Assembly: GCA_026987995.1 (NCBI GenBank)
Contig: JALSMC010000333.1
Location: forward strand, 1-5,451
Reading direction: 5' to 3'
DNA length: 5,451 bases
DNA from: Sulfurimonas sp.
GTDB taxonomy: Bacteria > Campylobacterota > Campylobacteria > Campylobacterales > Sulfurimonadaceae
Part shown: piece after piece, positions 5,406-5,451 of the stretch
Layout of the letters: the number at the start of each line of letters is the position of its first letter
How positions within the stretch are numbered: the stretch's first letter is position 1
The notes under the pieces: generated by a model
What the model was told of the DNA's origin: nothing
Databases searched by the model: none
The model's input: the letters and a program-made list of their open reading frames with translations, nothing else
Program-made: the position numbers and the translations under genes

Positions 5406-5414
5406 TGTTATAAT
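5406..5414 (+). promoter_or_regulatory. Predicted extended -10 promoter for a gene beyond the right edge
   Basis: TGTTATAAT again, a perfect extended -10. It shares the 9-base word GTTATAATT with the promoter at 5229. Transcription would start near 5421 and run rightwards. The 30 bases that remain are AT-rich leader with no start codon or ribosome binding site visible. No -35 box is recognisable. Confidence 0.55.
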
Positions 5415-5451
5415 TATCTACCAAAAAAACAATAACTTTATAAAATACACA

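Noticed and set aside
5229..5440. A type I toxin-antitoxin locus of the AapA/IsoA kind for the small peptide
   Set aside because: Size, 5' hairpin and start-codon hairpin are reminiscent. However, the peptide is near neutral rather than cationic, is not clearly membrane-spanning, and I found no convincing antisense promoter (only a weak minus-strand TAAAAT at 5375-5380). Kept only as a thought.
5178..5451. tRNA gene, CRISPR array, attachment site or insertion sequence in the tail region
   Set aside because: No cloverleaf, no regularly spaced repeats and no transposase-like or terminal-repeat sequence is visible.

Overview
The window is AT-rich, densely packed bacterial DNA. It looks like a member of the Campylobacterota, most likely a Sulfurimonas- or Sulfurovum-like sulfur oxidiser. 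The strongest clue is gene order: a remote-type cheZ, a U32-family gene, purE, a small coiled-coil gene and glyQ. From memory, this is the order of Campylobacter jejuni Cj0700-Cj0704; here one extra DUF89 gene sits before glyQ. No search was run, so the genus is an inference from protein style and base composition.

Layout. Bases 1-315 hold the 5' part of a minus-strand PHP-family histidinol-phosphatase gene. A 70-80 base divergent intergenic region follows, in which one TATTATA block can serve as a -10 box in both directions. From 398 to 4246 five plus-strand genes are packed as one apparent operon: cheZ, U32 (trhP-like), purE, a DUF3972-type coiled-coil gene, and a DUF89 phosphatase gene. 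Junctions overlap by 1 or 4 bases or are separated by 9 bases. After a 46-base gap with a perfect TATAAT comes glyQ (4293-5177), followed by a likely intrinsic terminator.

The last 270 bases are the least ordinary part. Directly after the glyQ terminator is a perfect extended -10 promoter (TGTTATAAT), then an RNA hairpin at or near the predicted transcript 5' end, a textbook GAGGAGGT ribosome binding site, and a 25-codon open reading frame (5287-5364). The start codon lies exactly in the loop of a second hairpin whose stem covers part of the ribosome binding site. A competing downstream hairpin could release it. A further extended -10 at 5406-5414 probably drives a gene beyond the window.

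The operon mixes motility control (CheZ dephosphorylates CheY-P), tRNA wobble modification (U32/TrhP), purine synthesis (PurE), a probable metabolite-repair phosphatase (DUF89) and glycyl-tRNA charging (GlyQ). This looks like a growth-linked housekeeping operon rather than a single pathway. The candidate for something undescribed is the tail unit: a small protein gene with a structured mRNA leader.
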